DNA of 64,000 nt from CBFFRJ01 sp963530515 (GCA_963530515.1 CAUSEC010000012.1:62001-126000); one strand, 5' to 3'; numbered from the stretch's first letter, positions 35,936-45,537 are shown. Program-made: numbers and translations. Notes: a model not told the origin generated them from the sequence alone.

Positions 35936-37000
35936 ATGAGTAAGATTGAAACCATTACCCGCGAATCATGGATCCTGAGCACTTTTCCGGAGTGGGGCAG
36001 CTGGCTGAATGAAGAGATTGAGCAGGAACGCGTTGCGCCTGGTACTTTTGCCATGTGGTGGCTCGGATGTACGGGCATTTGGTTGAAATCCGAAGGCGGT
36101 GCGAACGTTTGTGTCGACTTCTGGTGCGGCACCGGTAAGCAAAGCCACGGTAACCCGTTGATGAAAAAAGGGCACCAGATGATGCGCATGGCCGGGGTAG
36201 AAAAACTGCAGCCCAACCTGCGTACCACGCCGTTTGTGCTGGATCCTTTTGCCATCCGTCAGGTGGATGCGATCCTCGCCACGCACGATCATAACGATCA
36301 TATCGATGTGAATGTTGCGGCTGCCGTCATGAAAAACTGCGCCGACGATGTGCCCTTTATTGGCCCGCAGACCTGTGTCGATTTATGGGTCGGCTGGGGC
36401 GTGCCGAAATCACGTTGTATCGTGGTCAAGCCAGGCGATGTGGTGAGGATTAAAGATATTGAAATTCATGCGCTTGATGCGTTTGACCGCACTGCGTTGA
36501 TCACGCTGCCCGTCGAGCAAAAAGCAGCAGGCGTATTGCCGGACGGCATGGATCAGCGCGCCGTTAACTACGTCTTTAAAACCCCTGGTGGTACCCTTTA
36601 TCACAGCGGGGATTCCCACTATTCCAACTACTACGCCAAACATGGCAACGAGTACCATATCGACGTTGCGTTAGGGTCATACGGGGAGAACCCACGCGGC
36701 ATCACGGATAAAATGACCAGCGCCGATATGCTGCGCATGGCTGAAGCGCTCAACACCAAAGTGGTCATCCCTTTCCATCACGACATCTGGTCAAACTTCC
36801 AGGCCGACCCGCAGGAAATTCGCGTATTGTGGGAAATGAAAAAAGATCGCCTGCAGTATGGTTTCAAACCCTATATCTGGCAGGTCGGCGGTAAATTCAC
36901 CTGGCCACTGGATAAAGACAATTTTGAATACCACTACCCGCGCGGTTTCGATGATTGCTTTACTCACGAGCCGGATTTGCCGTTTAAATCTTTCCTCTAA
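35936..37000 (+). CDS. ulaG: L-ascorbate-6-phosphate lactonase UlaG
   Basis: A 354-residue metallo-beta-lactamase-fold enzyme. It opens L-ascorbate 6-phosphate to 3-keto-L-gulonate 6-phosphate, feeding UlaD. The metal-binding motif THDHNDHID is near residue 110. Later ligands lie in YHSGDSHYS and IPFHHDIWS. Length equals E. coli UlaG. It is transcribed away from ulaA under the same UlaR control. GTAAGGAGTGGCACG gives a strong Shine-Dalgarno. Confidence 0.97.
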   Translation: MSKIETITRESWILSTFPEWGSWLNEEIEQERVAPGTFAMWWLGCTGIWLKSEGGANVCVDFWCGTGKQSHGNPLMKKGHQMMRMAGVEKLQPNLRTTPFVLDPFAIRQVDAILATHDHNDHIDVNVAAAVMKNCADDVPFIGPQTCVDLWVGWGVPKSRCIVVKPGDVVRIKDIEIHALDAFDRTALITLPVEQKAAGVLPDGMDQRAVNYVFKTPGGTLYHSGDSHYSNYYAKHGNEYHIDVALGSYGENPRGITDKMTSADMLRMAEALNTKVVIPFHHDIWSNFQADPQEIRVLWEMKKDRLQYGFKPYIWQVGGKFTWPLDKDNFEYHYPRGFDDCFTHEPDLPFKSFL

Positions 37001-37120
37001 AAGCGTGGGCGGGGCGCCGTAAGGTACCCGCCCTTCTTGCTGGCAGTGCGCACGAATCCTTAGTAATTTCAGGCTATTTCAAATATCATCTTTTCACATC
37101 ATTTCTCATCGGAATAGCTC

Positions 37121-37876
37121 ATGACGGAAGCGCAACGACATCAAATATTGCTGGATCAACTGGCGCAGGCGGGCTTTATTACGGTTGAACAGGTTATCGC
37201 GAGTCTGGGCGTTTCCCCGGCTACCGCGCGGCGCGACATCAACAAGCTTGATGAAACCGGTAAACTCAAGAAAGTGCGCAACGGTGCCGAGGCAATCAGC
37301 CAGCAGCGTGCGCGCTGGTCACCTATGAACATCCACGAAGCCCTGCATCACGATGAAAAAGTGCGCATTGCCAGAGCCGCATCGCAGTTAGTCAATGCCG
37401 GGGAGAGCGTGGTGATTAACTGCGGTTCCACGGCGTTTCTGTTAGGCCGCGAGATGTGTGGCAAACCGGTGCAAATCATCACCAATTACCTGCCGCTGGC
37501 GAACTACCTGATTGAGCAGGAGCACGAAAGCGTAGTGATCATGGGTGGGCAGTACAATAAAACACAGTCCATCACCCTGAGTCCGCAGAGCAGTGAAAAT
37601 AGCCTCTATGCCGGGCACTGGATGTTCACCAGCGGCAAAGGCCTCACCGCCGAAGGGTTATACAAAACCGATATGTTGACCGCGATGGCAGAGCAGAAAA
37701 TGCTCAACATGGTGGGGAAACTGGTGGTTCTGGTCGACAGTAGCAAAGTCGGCGAGCGCGCTGGCATGCTGTTCAGCAACGCTGACCAAATCGATCTGGT
37801 GATAACCGGCAAACAGGCCAACCCGGAGATCCTCAAAAAGCTTGAGGATCAAGGCGTCAAAGTGCTCCGCGTATAA
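37121..37876 (+). CDS. ulaR: DeoR family repressor UlaR
   Basis: A 251-residue repressor of the ula regulon. The N-terminal DeoR helix-turn-helix is at about residues 18-55 (ITVEQVIASLGVSPATARRD) and the C-terminal sugar-phosphate-binding domain senses L-ascorbate 6-phosphate. It lies 120 bases downstream of ulaG on the same strand. Its stop codon abuts that of yjfP with no spare base. Confidence 0.96.
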   Translation: MTEAQRHQILLDQLAQAGFITVEQVIASLGVSPATARRDINKLDETGKLKKVRNGAEAISQQRARWSPMNIHEALHHDEKVRIARAASQLVNAGESVVINCGSTAFLLGREMCGKPVQIITNYLPLANYLIEQEHESVVIMGGQYNKTQSITLSPQSSENSLYAGHWMFTSGKGLTAEGLYKTDMLTAMAEQKMLNMVGKLVVLVDSSKVGERAGMLFSNADQIDLVITGKQANPEILKKLEDQGVKVLRV

Positions 37877-38626
37877 TCAAAGCGTGCGGCTAAAGAATGC
37901 GACGGTGGCCTCCAGCGCCGTTGGCGTGATTCGGTGCTTCACGCCGGGCTCCGTCAGAAACGTGAGCTGACTGTTCAGGCCATCCCGAACCAGTGCCTGC
38001 TGCAATCGTAGGGTTTCGCCAGCGGGCACCACATCGTCATCTTCTCCGTGCCACAACAGCAGCGGCCGGTCCGCAAGCTGTGGCAAGTGTGTTGTGGCAT
38101 CCCATTGCGCCAGTGGTGTAATCAGCTCATCGAGATCCGTTTCCTGATGTGGCTGCGAGGCATCAAGCGGTGGGAAGAGCGTCCGCGAAAGCGTGGAGAA
38201 ATAGCCCGACCCCATCAGACAGGCCACACTTCGCACCTGCGGAAACTGGGTCATGATGCCAAGTGCCGTCATGCCGCCCATCGATGCACCGCCCACTGAC
38301 AACCGCTCACCCTCTATCAATCCAGCCTGATGCAGCGCATCCCGCAGAGCAGGAAACTCCGTAAAATTTCCCTGAAGTATTTGCCAGAAGTGGCGCAGTC
38401 GAGCGGATTCGTCACCATTGAAACGCGCCCCGTGCTCTGGTGCATCCGGCATGATGACCCGAAATCCGGCCTGCGCCAGCGCCACGGCAAAATAGCTGTA
38501 GACCAGTTTTGATGAGGTAAATCCGTGGTAAAAAATAATCGTGGGCAACGGCTGCGACGCGCTTCCTGACGGGAAAGCGTGCAGCGTTTCAACGCCTGCA
38601 AAATGCCGTAATTCGAGCTCAATCAT
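37877..38626 (-). CDS. yjfP: Alpha/beta hydrolase (esterase) YjfP
   Basis: A 249-residue cytosolic carboxylesterase of the alpha/beta hydrolase fold. The oxyanion-hole motif FYHGFTSSK is near residue 32, the nucleophile elbow GGASMGG holds Ser about 114, Asp is in HGEDDDVVP and His in VKHRITP. E. coli YjfP shows esterase activity on short acyl esters; the natural substrate is unknown. The gene is tail-to-tail with ulaR and divergent from bsmA. Confidence 0.93.
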   Translation of the reverse strand: MIELELRHFAGVETLHAFPSGSASQPLPTIIFYHGFTSSKLVYSYFAVALAQAGFRVIMPDAPEHGARFNGDESARLRHFWQILQGNFTEFPALRDALHQAGLIEGERLSVGGASMGGMTALGIMTQFPQVRSVACLMGSGYFSTLSRTLFPPLDASQPHQETDLDELITPLAQWDATTHLPQLADRPLLLWHGEDDDVVPAGETLRLQQALVRDGLNSQLTFLTEPGVKHRITPTALEATVAFFSRTL

Positions 38627-38812
38627 TTGCGCCTCCGTGTTCTATAGTGCTGGTATGCCACTCCATCACAGCCGGTGCAAGTCAGAGTTTTCATATCAAC
38701 CTTAAACATTGAGATATAGATTACGCTTTCACCTAATTTTCATTCGAAAATAACGGCAGGGATAACAGTTTGGGAACATTCCCCTGAGCGGGAATTTGCG
38801 AGGAACTACACT

Positions 38813-39142
38813 ATGGCAATCAGGAGACATGAAAACATGATGCGCATGTTCAGCGCTATTCTGCTGACGTTAGTTTTAAGCAGTTGTAGCGTGCTGGAAG
38901 GCAAGCCACAACCAGCACCACCGGTCAGCGATCATCCTCAGGAAATTAGCCGTAATCAGACGCAAAGCCTGCAGGAGATCGGTGCAGCAAGTGTGACTGT
39001 GTTGGGTTCGCCGATGGACGTCGAGGACGCCATCAAGGTTAAAGCAACCGAGGCCAAAGCGGATTATTACGTCATTTTGATGATGGATGACAACGTGCTT
39101 CCCGGATATTGGTACTCAAGAGCCCTGTTGTATCGCCAGTAA
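38813..39142 (+). CDS. bsmA: Biofilm/stress lipoprotein BsmA (YjfO), DUF1471
   Basis: A 109-residue lipoprotein: the signal peptide ends in the lipobox LSSC, with the lipidated Cys about residue 25, followed by a DUF1471 domain (GAASVTVLGSPMDVEDAI). In E. coli BsmA affects biofilm formation and peroxide/acid stress. Two starts are possible: ATG 38813 (GAGGA, 8-base spacing, 109 residues) and ATG 38837 (AGGAG, shorter n-region). The first gives the length I associate with YjfO. Confidence 0.88.
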   Translation: MAIRRHENMMRMFSAILLTLVLSSCSVLEGKPQPAPPVSDHPQEISRNQTQSLQEIGAASVTVLGSPMDVEDAIKVKATEAKADYYVILMMDDNVLPGYWYSRALLYRQ

Positions 39143-39273
39143 ACGCGCGTTGCTTAAGGAAGATTTACACTGATTTTCATCCTTTTATGTTTGCCTGTGC
39201 ACAATGGACTGTATGGATTCTCTCGCGACGGAATGCCCTGTAAATCATCGGGGTAACGTGAAATGGAGCTGAT

Positions 39274-39549
39274 ATGAAACGATCTCTTGCCTTAACCTCA
39301 CTGTTGCTTTCTGTGGGCATGATAAGCACAACAGCGCAGTCCGCAGAGTTCGCGAGCGCTGACTGCGTGACTGGGCTGAATGAAATTGGCCTGATTTCTG
39401 TCAACAATGTTTCCGGAAGTCCACAAGACGTTGAACGTGTCGTGGCGTTGAAAGCAGATGAACAAGGTGCGTCCTGGTACCGCATCATTCAGATGCAGGA
39501 AGAACAACGCGCAGACAATTGGCGAGTGCAGGCCATCCTTTATGCCTGA
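39274..39549 (+). CDS. yjfN: Periplasmic DUF1471 protein YjfN
   Basis: A 91-residue exported protein with a signal peptide ending at AQSA and a DUF1471 domain (GLISVNNVSGSPQDVERVV). E. coli YjfN has been reported to stimulate the protease DegP through its C-terminus; the C-terminal ILYA is intact here. It shares the SPxDVE pattern with BsmA, so the two are paralogues. It ends at a strong terminator. Confidence 0.9.
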   Translation: MKRSLALTSLLLSVGMISTTAQSAEFASADCVTGLNEIGLISVNNVSGSPQDVERVVALKADEQGASWYRIIQMQEEQRADNWRVQAILYA

Positions 39550-39565
39550 CCGGCCACACCTCCTG

Positions 39566-39594
39566 AAAAGCCACTTTTAAAGAGTGGCTTTTTT
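39566..39594 (+). terminator. yjfN terminator
   Basis: AAGCCACT pairs with AGTGGCTT, flanked by an A-run and followed by six T residues, 18 bases after the yjfN stop. Confidence 0.88.
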
Positions 39595-39664
39595 GTTTAT
39601 ACCTTTGTTAACAACACATTATCGTAAAGATATATTTGTGTAACGTTTTGTTACATTGACAAAT

Positions 39665-39691
39665 TAAATGTTATCGATTTATTGCCGTTGA
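39665..39691 (+). promoter_or_regulatory. Sigma-28 (FliA) type promoter of second chemoreceptor
   Basis: TAAATGTT (39665-39672), 11 bases, GCCGTTGA (39684-39691): TAAA and GCCG cores at the correct sigma-28 spacing. It lies 31 bases before the mcp start. Confidence 0.68.
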
Positions 39692-39722
39692 AGGTGCTGA
39701 CATTCTTTTTAGTGGATATTTT

Positions 39723-41657
39723 ATGAGCACCTTTTTTAGTCGCCTCGGACTCGGCACCCGACTGTCCCTTTTAACAGGCACCAGCGTCGCCATCCTGTTC
39801 ATGGCTTTTACTTTCCTGTTGAGCAACAAAGCCAGCCAACAGCTGCAAACCCTGGCGATGGAAGATCTCCATAACCAGTCCACGGGCGTGCAGGACATGG
39901 TGGAGATGTTTAACAGCAGCCTGAGTGAAGAGGTGGAAAGCTACACCCGCCTGTTCAACAGTTTCTTGCCCCAGCCGGTCACCATTGATCCTTCACAGCG
40001 CCGTGAAATTAATGGCATTGGCGTCCCGTTGCTGAAGGGCGGCGACAGCGAGCTGCATGAAAACAATGCCACTGTGGATGATTTCCTTAACCGCACTGGG
40101 GCGATTGCGACCCTGTTCGTGCGAAGCGGTGATGACTTCGTGCGTGTTGCGACTTCTCTGCGTAAAGAGAATGGCGATCGTGCAATCGGCACGCGTCTGG
40201 ACAAAGCCAGCCCGGCATTAGCCCCGGTGCTGAAAGGCGACGTTTACCGTGGGCTGGCGCAGCTGTTCGGTAAACGCTACATCACCCAATATCAGCCGGT
40301 AAAAGATGCCAGTGGCAACACCATTGCGATTTTATTTGTCGGAGTGGATATCACCCACTCCTGGGACATCATGCGCACGAAGATCCTCGGACGCCAGTTG
40401 GGCGACAGCGGTCATTTCTTCGTACTCGATCGCAATACCGGCAAGAATTACGGCAACTATCTCTTCCACCCCAGCGATGAGGGAAAACGCCCGCAGTGGG
40501 ATGAGCGCGATCTGACCACCGTTTTACAGCAAACCAGCGGGACGCTGGAGCATCAGAGCGCCGATGGTCATCAGCAAATGCTCTCCTGGATAACCGTACC
40601 TGGCTGGAACTGGACGGTGGTCGGCGAAGTCGACAAGGCGGTATTGCTCAGTGACGTCACCACCCTGCGCAACCAGTTCCTGATTGCGGGCCTGGCGGTT
40701 TCTCTCCTCTTTGCTGCACTGTTTGTGGTGATTGTGCGCCGCTGGCTCACCCGTCCACTGCGCGATGCGATTGGGCTGGCCAGCCGTTATGCGTCGGGCG
40801 ATCTCAGAGCCAGCCTGGAGGTTAAGCGCCAGGATGAAGTGGGGCAACTGATTGGGGCGATTAACGGTATCGGTAATGGCCTGCACGCCATCGTGATACA
40901 GGTCCGCGAGTCCGCCAGCGATATTCACCACGGCACCAATGCCCTTGCGGCCGACAGCAGCGAAATCAGCGAGCAAATCAACAAGCAGGCCAGCAGCGTC
41001 GAAGAAACGTCAGCCAGCATGGAGCAACTGACCGCCACCGTGCAGCAAAACGCCGCCAATATGGAAGAGATGCAGTCGCTGGTGAATGAAACGTCGCTGG
41101 CCGTGCAAAAAGGCGGAGCCACCGTGGGCGAAGCGGTGGCTACGATGGATGCGATTCGTGTCGCCTCCCAGCGCATTGCCGACATCACCCATGTGATTGA
41201 GTCGATCTCCTTCCAGACCAATATCCTGGCACTGAATGCTGCGGTTGAAGCTGCGCGCGCCGGAGAACACGGTAAAGGCTTTGCGGTGGTGGCGCAGGAA
41301 GTGCGTGCGCTGGCGGCCCGCAGCGCCAATGCGGTTAAAGAGATTGATGAACTGACCAGCGATACGCTGAAAAAAGTCAGCGAAGGCCATGATCTTTCTG
41401 ATGACACCCGCAAAGCAATGGAACAGATAACCACGCATATGGGCCATATCAGCCAACTGGTCAAAGAGATCAATCATGCTTCTCATGAGCAATCGGCCGG
41501 AATTAATCAGGTCAATATCGCCATGACGCACATCGGTGAGGCCACGCATATCAACGCCGGACGAGTGTCGCGCAGCGAGCAAACGGCGGGCACCCTGCGT
41601 GAAAAAGGGGCACATCTGACCGAGGTCGTTCGTCTGTTTAGTCTGAAAACGGACTAA
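39723..41657 (+). CDS. Methyl-accepting chemotaxis protein with Cache-type sensor
   Basis: A 644-residue chemoreceptor. TM1 is at about residues 14-35, then a large periplasmic Cache-type sensor of about 285 residues (ITQYQPVKDASGNTIAILFV and GHFFVLDRNTGKNYG are typical Cache strands). TM2 is near 320-340, HAMP near 341-395, then methylation helices and the tip NAAVEAARAG with GFAVVAQEVRALAARS. The sensor is a Cache 3/Cache 2 fusion type, often for small organic acids; the ligand is unproven. No CheR/CheB-binding tail is present (it ends SLKTD). The stop overlaps the converging aidB end by four bases. E. coli K-12 has no gene here. Confidence 0.9.
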   Translation: MSTFFSRLGLGTRLSLLTGTSVAILFMAFTFLLSNKASQQLQTLAMEDLHNQSTGVQDMVEMFNSSLSEEVESYTRLFNSFLPQPVTIDPSQRREINGIGVPLLKGGDSELHENNATVDDFLNRTGAIATLFVRSGDDFVRVATSLRKENGDRAIGTRLDKASPALAPVLKGDVYRGLAQLFGKRYITQYQPVKDASGNTIAILFVGVDITHSWDIMRTKILGRQLGDSGHFFVLDRNTGKNYGNYLFHPSDEGKRPQWDERDLTTVLQQTSGTLEHQSADGHQQMLSWITVPGWNWTVVGEVDKAVLLSDVTTLRNQFLIAGLAVSLLFAALFVVIVRRWLTRPLRDAIGLASRYASGDLRASLEVKRQDEVGQLIGAINGIGNGLHAIVIQVRESASDIHHGTNALAADSSEISEQINKQASSVEETSASMEQLTATVQQNAANMEEMQSLVNETSLAVQKGGATVGEAVATMDAIRVASQRIADITHVIESISFQTNILALNAAVEAARAGEHGKGFAVVAQEVRALAARSANAVKEIDELTSDTLKKVSEGHDLSDDTRKAMEQITTHMGHISQLVKEINHASHEQSAGINQVNIAMTHIGEATHINAGRVSRSEQTAGTLREKGAHLTEVVRLFSLKTD

Positions 41658-43273
41658 CCGGCGCCGCCGGTGGCGCGCAGCAGCAGGTCATTTTGTACCT
41701 GCTCTGCCATTACCGAGGCACCGCGTGTATCAAGCATCATCCGGCACCAGGCCTGTGCCACCAACGGGGGAGCGAATTGCAGCATTTGCGCCCCCGTCGC
41801 TAACAGATAAAGCTGCTGCGCGACCTCCCGCCCCTGCGCTTCCTGCGGTTTTCGCAGTAATTGCTGAAGCTGGCGCCAGGCCCTGTCAAAATGCCGATCC
41901 TGGCCTTTAACCGCGCCAAAGGCATCGTGCAGCAGCTCACTGATACCCTGCTGCTTGCTGAGTACCCGCAGGACATCCAGGCACATAATATTGCCCGAGC
42001 CTTCCCAGATGCTGTTAACCGGCATTTCCCGGTATAGCCGGGGAAGCTCGCTCTCTTCGCAGTACCCCACTCCCCCCAGCACTTCCATGGCCTCCGCAAC
42101 AAAGGGCATCCCCGCTTTGCAGACTGCAAATTTCGCCACCGGCGTAAACAGCCGTGCCCAAAGCGCTTCTTCCGGATTCGTTCGTGCATCCCAGGCGCGG
42201 GCCAGGCGAAACAGAAACGCCGTTTGCCCCTCCAGTTGCAGCGCCATCCGGCTGAGCACCTCACGCATCATCGGCTGATCGACGAGATTTTTACCGAAAG
42301 CCTGGCGCTGATGTGCGTGGTACAGGGCCACGGAGAATGCCCGGCGCATCAGTCCGTGGCTCCCCAGCGCACAGTCAAAGCGGGTCAGGCCGCCCATTTT
42401 GAGGATCTGGCGCACACCATCGCCCTCTTCTCCCAGTAACCAGCCGCTGGCATCAAAGAACTCCACTTCGCTGCTGGCGTTCGAACGGTTGCCCAGTTTG
42501 TCTTTCAGCCGCTCCAGCCGCACGCCGTTACGCTGACCGTCGGGTAAAAAGCGCGGCACAAAAAAGCAGGATAGCCCACCGTCTGCCTGCGCCAGCACCA
42601 GGTGGGCATCGCTTTGTGGCACGGAGAAAAACCATTTGTGCCCCACCAGCCGGTAGCTGTCACCGCTTTTTTGCGCCCGGGTAGTGTTGCTGAGGACATC
42701 CGAGCCGCCCTGTTTTTCCGTCATGCCCATGCCAATCAGCAGGCCACGCTTTTGATTTCCGGGTGCGAGGTGAGGATCGTAGCGGTCGCTCATCAGAGGT
42801 TTTAACCAGTCATGAAAAGCGGCAGGTAATGACTGCTGCAACAAGGGCGTGGCGGCGAAGGTCATGGTGATGGGGCAGAGCGAACCGGCCTCAACCTGCG
42901 CATGGAGTACAAAGCGAGCGGCACGGGCCACAAAAGAGCCGCTACGCGCGTCCTCCTCCCAGGCCAGATTGTGAACGCGATTGGCGCACAACCCTTGCAT
43001 CAGGAGGTGCCAGGCTGGATGGAATCGCACGTCATCAAGCCGCGCGCCCGTGGGGTCATAGCGCAATAACTCAGGCGGATTGACGTTAGCCAGCCTGCCC
43101 AGCTCCAGCGATTCTGCCGTCCCCAACTGTTGGCCGATACTGGCCAGTAAATCAGCATCCCAGGCAGCCCCCTCACGCATAACCGCGTCATGCAGGGCGC
43201 GGTCAGAAAGAAAAAGATTGCTGTTATTCAGGGGGATAGGTTGATTAAAAACGGTGTGCGTTTGCCAGTGCAT
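41654..43273 (-). CDS. aidB: Adaptive-response protein AidB (acyl-CoA dehydrogenase family)
   Basis: A 539-residue flavoprotein of the acyl-CoA dehydrogenase fold that protects DNA from alkylating agents, binding DNA with its C-terminal domain. The FAD and substrate regions are clear (MGMTEKQGGSDV; GGVGYCEESELPR; SIWEGSGNIMCLDVLR). The start is at ATG 43273 (MHWQTHTVFNQP) by match to E. coli; an upstream ATG adds eight residues. In E. coli it is induced by methylated Ada; no Ada box was verified here. Its 3' end overlaps the chemoreceptor gene. Confidence 0.95.
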   Translation of the reverse strand: MHWQTHTVFNQPIPLNNSNLFLSDRALHDAVMREGAAWDADLLASIGQQLGTAESLELGRLANVNPPELLRYDPTGARLDDVRFHPAWHLLMQGLCANRVHNLAWEEDARSGSFVARAARFVLHAQVEAGSLCPITMTFAATPLLQQSLPAAFHDWLKPLMSDRYDPHLAPGNQKRGLLIGMGMTEKQGGSDVLSNTTRAQKSGDSYRLVGHKWFFSVPQSDAHLVLAQADGGLSCFFVPRFLPDGQRNGVRLERLKDKLGNRSNASSEVEFFDASGWLLGEEGDGVRQILKMGGLTRFDCALGSHGLMRRAFSVALYHAHQRQAFGKNLVDQPMMREVLSRMALQLEGQTAFLFRLARAWDARTNPEEALWARLFTPVAKFAVCKAGMPFVAEAMEVLGGVGYCEESELPRLYREMPVNSIWEGSGNIMCLDVLRVLSKQQGISELLHDAFGAVKGQDRHFDRAWRQLQQLLRKPQEAQGREVAQQLYLLATGAQMLQFAPPLVAQAWCRMMLDTRGASVMAEQVQNDLLLRATGGAG

Positions 43274-43435
43274 CTGTTTGCCCTCCATCAATGGCATCGA
43301 CGCTAAGTATGGTCAGACGCGCGTTATCCCGCCCGCGATGACGGTCACAAAACCAGGCGTATAAGCACTTTCTATTTGCGTTACGTGCACTTAGCGGCAA
43401 GGCTTAATCGCATGAAACCAGGAACGGTGAAGCAC

Positions 43436-44716
43436 ATGACAACAACTGACGCACAACGACGAGCGCTGATCGCAGGCTCTATCGGCAACTTTATTGAATG
43501 GTACGAATTTGCGGTCTATGGCTTTCTTGCCACGGTGATTGCGAAAAACTTCTTCACGCTGGAAGGCGAGTCCGCCATCACCAGCCTGATCCTGACCTAT
43601 GCCGCCTTTGCGGTGGCCTTTTTCTTCCGCCCTCTGGGCGCGGTGGTCTTTGGCCGCATGGGTGACCGGATCGGCCGCAAACCGACCCTGATTATCGTCC
43701 TGATACTGATGACACTGGCCACCGCAGCCATTGGTTTAGTGCCGGTTTACGCCAGCATTGGCGTTGCCGCGCCGCTTTTAATTACGGGGCTGCGTATTTT
43801 GCAGGGACTGTTTGCCGGTGGGGAATACGGTGGGGCGGTGTCGTTGATGACCGAGTTTGCCCCAAAGGGGAAGCGTGGTTTGTATGGCGCATGGCAGTCA
43901 TTGACCGTCGCTCTCGGCCTGCTGGCGGGCGCAGGTGTGGTGGCGCTCTTGTCGGTCATGCTCTCACCGGAAGCCCTGCACGACTGGGGCTGGCGCATCC
44001 CGTTCTTCATCGCTATTCCGCTGGGGGGCATTGCGCTCTGGCTGCGGGTGAATATGGAAGAAACACCGAGCTTTGTTCGCCAGCAGACCCAAACAGCGCC
44101 TCCCGAGGCCGCCAGCGTCGGCAGTACATTTAAAGCGATTGTCACCGGGATTGGCCGTTTGATGGTCTGGTCCGCCGCCGGATACACCTATCTGGTGATT
44201 ATGCCGACCTACCTTCAGTCGGCGTTGCACACCGGTTTTAACCAGGCGCTGCTGATTGCGGTCATTTCAAACGCCGGTTTTGCTCTGACGATTATTCCCT
44301 CCGGCATGTTGAGCGACCGGCTGGGACGTCGTGCGGTGATGGTCACCGCCGCCATTCTGCTGCTCATTTTGGCGCTGCCGCTGCTAAAAATTTTGCAGGC
44401 AGAGTCGAGCACGCTGCTGGTTAAAGGCGCAGTGGTGTTTATTGCGGGTGGGCTGGTCGGGATGCTGGCAGGGCCGGGGCCAGCGATGCTGGCGGAAATG
44501 TTCCCGACCAGGGTGCGTTACACCGGGCTGGGCCTCGCTTATTCATTATCGAATGCGATTTTCTCAGGTTGTGCGGGGTTGATCATTACCGGACTGATTA
44601 AGCAGACGGGGAATCTGGATATTCCGGCGTATTACGTGATGGCAACGGCGGTGGTCAGTGTGATTGCGCTGATGACGCTCAGGAAGGACGACCATCAGCG
44701 GTCACTGGAAGAGTAG
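43436..44716 (+). CDS. MHS family MFS transporter (ProP/KgtP/ShiA-like)
   Basis: A 426-residue, 12-helix proton symporter of the metabolite:H+ symporter family. Family marks are GSIGNFIEWYEFAVYG at the N-terminus, the MFS loop GRMGDRIGRKPTL, and EYGGAVSLMTEFAP. Known members carry osmolytes, 2-oxoglutarate, citrate, shikimate or dicarboxylates; the substrate here cannot be told. The ATG at 43436 follows AGGAACGG; in-frame starts also exist at 43412 and 43376. Divergent from aidB. It occupies the place of yjfI-yjfC in E. coli K-12. Confidence 0.88.
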   Translation: MTTTDAQRRALIAGSIGNFIEWYEFAVYGFLATVIAKNFFTLEGESAITSLILTYAAFAVAFFFRPLGAVVFGRMGDRIGRKPTLIIVLILMTLATAAIGLVPVYASIGVAAPLLITGLRILQGLFAGGEYGGAVSLMTEFAPKGKRGLYGAWQSLTVALGLLAGAGVVALLSVMLSPEALHDWGWRIPFFIAIPLGGIALWLRVNMEETPSFVRQQTQTAPPEAASVGSTFKAIVTGIGRLMVWSAAGYTYLVIMPTYLQSALHTGFNQALLIAVISNAGFALTIIPSGMLSDRLGRRAVMVTAAILLLILALPLLKILQAESSTLLVKGAVVFIAGGLVGMLAGPGPAMLAEMFPTRVRYTGLGLAYSLSNAIFSGCAGLIITGLIKQTGNLDIPAYYVMATAVVSVIALMTLRKDDHQRSLEE

Positions 44717-44728
44717 TGCGGCCTGATG

Positions 44729-44763
44729 CCCTCACCCCGGCCCTCTCCCACGGGGAGAGGGAG
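44729..44763. repeat. CCCTCACCC/CCCTCTCCC palindromic repeat copy
   Basis: CCCTCACCCCGGCCCTCTCC followed by CACGGGGAGAGGGAG; same family as the pair at 20428-20506, again just past a 3' gene end. Confidence 0.7.
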
Positions 44764-44772
44764 CAAACATTA

Positions 44773-44798
44773 AAAACGGCAACTGACGTTGCCGTTTT
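44773..44798. terminator. Bidirectional terminator between MHS gene and rlmB
   Basis: AAAACGGCAAC pairs with GTTGCCGTTTT around TGAC, with T-runs readable from both strands. Confidence 0.85.
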
Positions 44799-44802
44799 GC
44801 TT

Positions 44803-45537
44803 TTACCTTGCGCGCTGGCGAACGGCTTCGAACAGGCAGATACCGGTAGCGACGGAGACGTTGAGAGATGACACGCTGCCGGCCATTGGAATGCTGATCA
44901 GCTCGTCGCAATGCTCACGGGTCAGGCGGCGCATCCCCTCACCTTCTGCACCCATCACCAGCGCCATTGGGCCAGTCATTTTGCTCTGGAACAGGGTGTG
45001 GTCTGCTTCACCGGCGGTGCCGACAATCCAGATGTTCTCTTCCTGAAGCTGGCGCATGGTGCGCGCCAGGTTGGTCACGCGGATCAACGGGACGTTTTCC
45101 GCTGCGCCACAGGCCACTTTTTTGGCGGTCGCATTCAGCTGGGCAGACTTGTCTTTCGGTACGATAACCGCATGCACACCAGCGGCATCCGCACTACGCA
45201 GACAGGCACCGAGGTTATGCGGATCCGTAACACCATCGAGGATCAGGAAGAAGGGTTGCTCCAGGCTTGCGATCAGATCCGGCAGATCGTTTTCCTGGTA
45301 CTGACGACCCGGTTTCACGCGGGCAATAATACCCTGATGGACCGCACCCTCGCTTTTATCGTCCAGATACTGGCGGTTAGCGACCTGAATCACGACACCC
45401 TGCGCTTCCAGCGCGTGGATCAGGGGCATCAGACGTTTGTCTTCACGACCCTTAAGAATAAACACTTCCTGAAAACGCTCCGGAGCGCGTTCCAGCAGGG
45501 CCTGCACCGCATGGATGCCGTAAATCATTTCACTCAT
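44803..45537 (-). CDS. rlmB: 23S rRNA (guanosine-2251-2'-O)-methyltransferase RlmB
   Basis: A 244-residue SpoU/TrmH-family (SPOUT, knotted) methyltransferase that modifies G2251 in the ribosomal P-site loop using SAM. The three SpoU motifs are present: NLGACLRSADAAG, LVMGAEGEGMRRLT and IPMAGSVSSLNVSVATGI. The start is ATG 45537 (MSEMIYGIHAV); one codon upstream is a TTG. In E. coli it is the last gene of nsrR-rnr-rlmB. Here an 11-gene insertion separates it from rnr, and a TATAAT at 45602-45607 offers its own promoter. Confidence 0.96.
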   Translation of the reverse strand: MSEMIYGIHAVQALLERAPERFQEVFILKGREDKRLMPLIHALEAQGVVIQVANRQYLDDKSEGAVHQGIIARVKPGRQYQENDLPDLIASLEQPFFLILDGVTDPHNLGACLRSADAAGVHAVIVPKDKSAQLNATAKKVACGAAENVPLIRVTNLARTMRQLQEENIWIVGTAGEADHTLFQSKMTGPMALVMGAEGEGMRRLTREHCDELISIPMAGSVSSLNVSVATGICLFEAVRQRAR

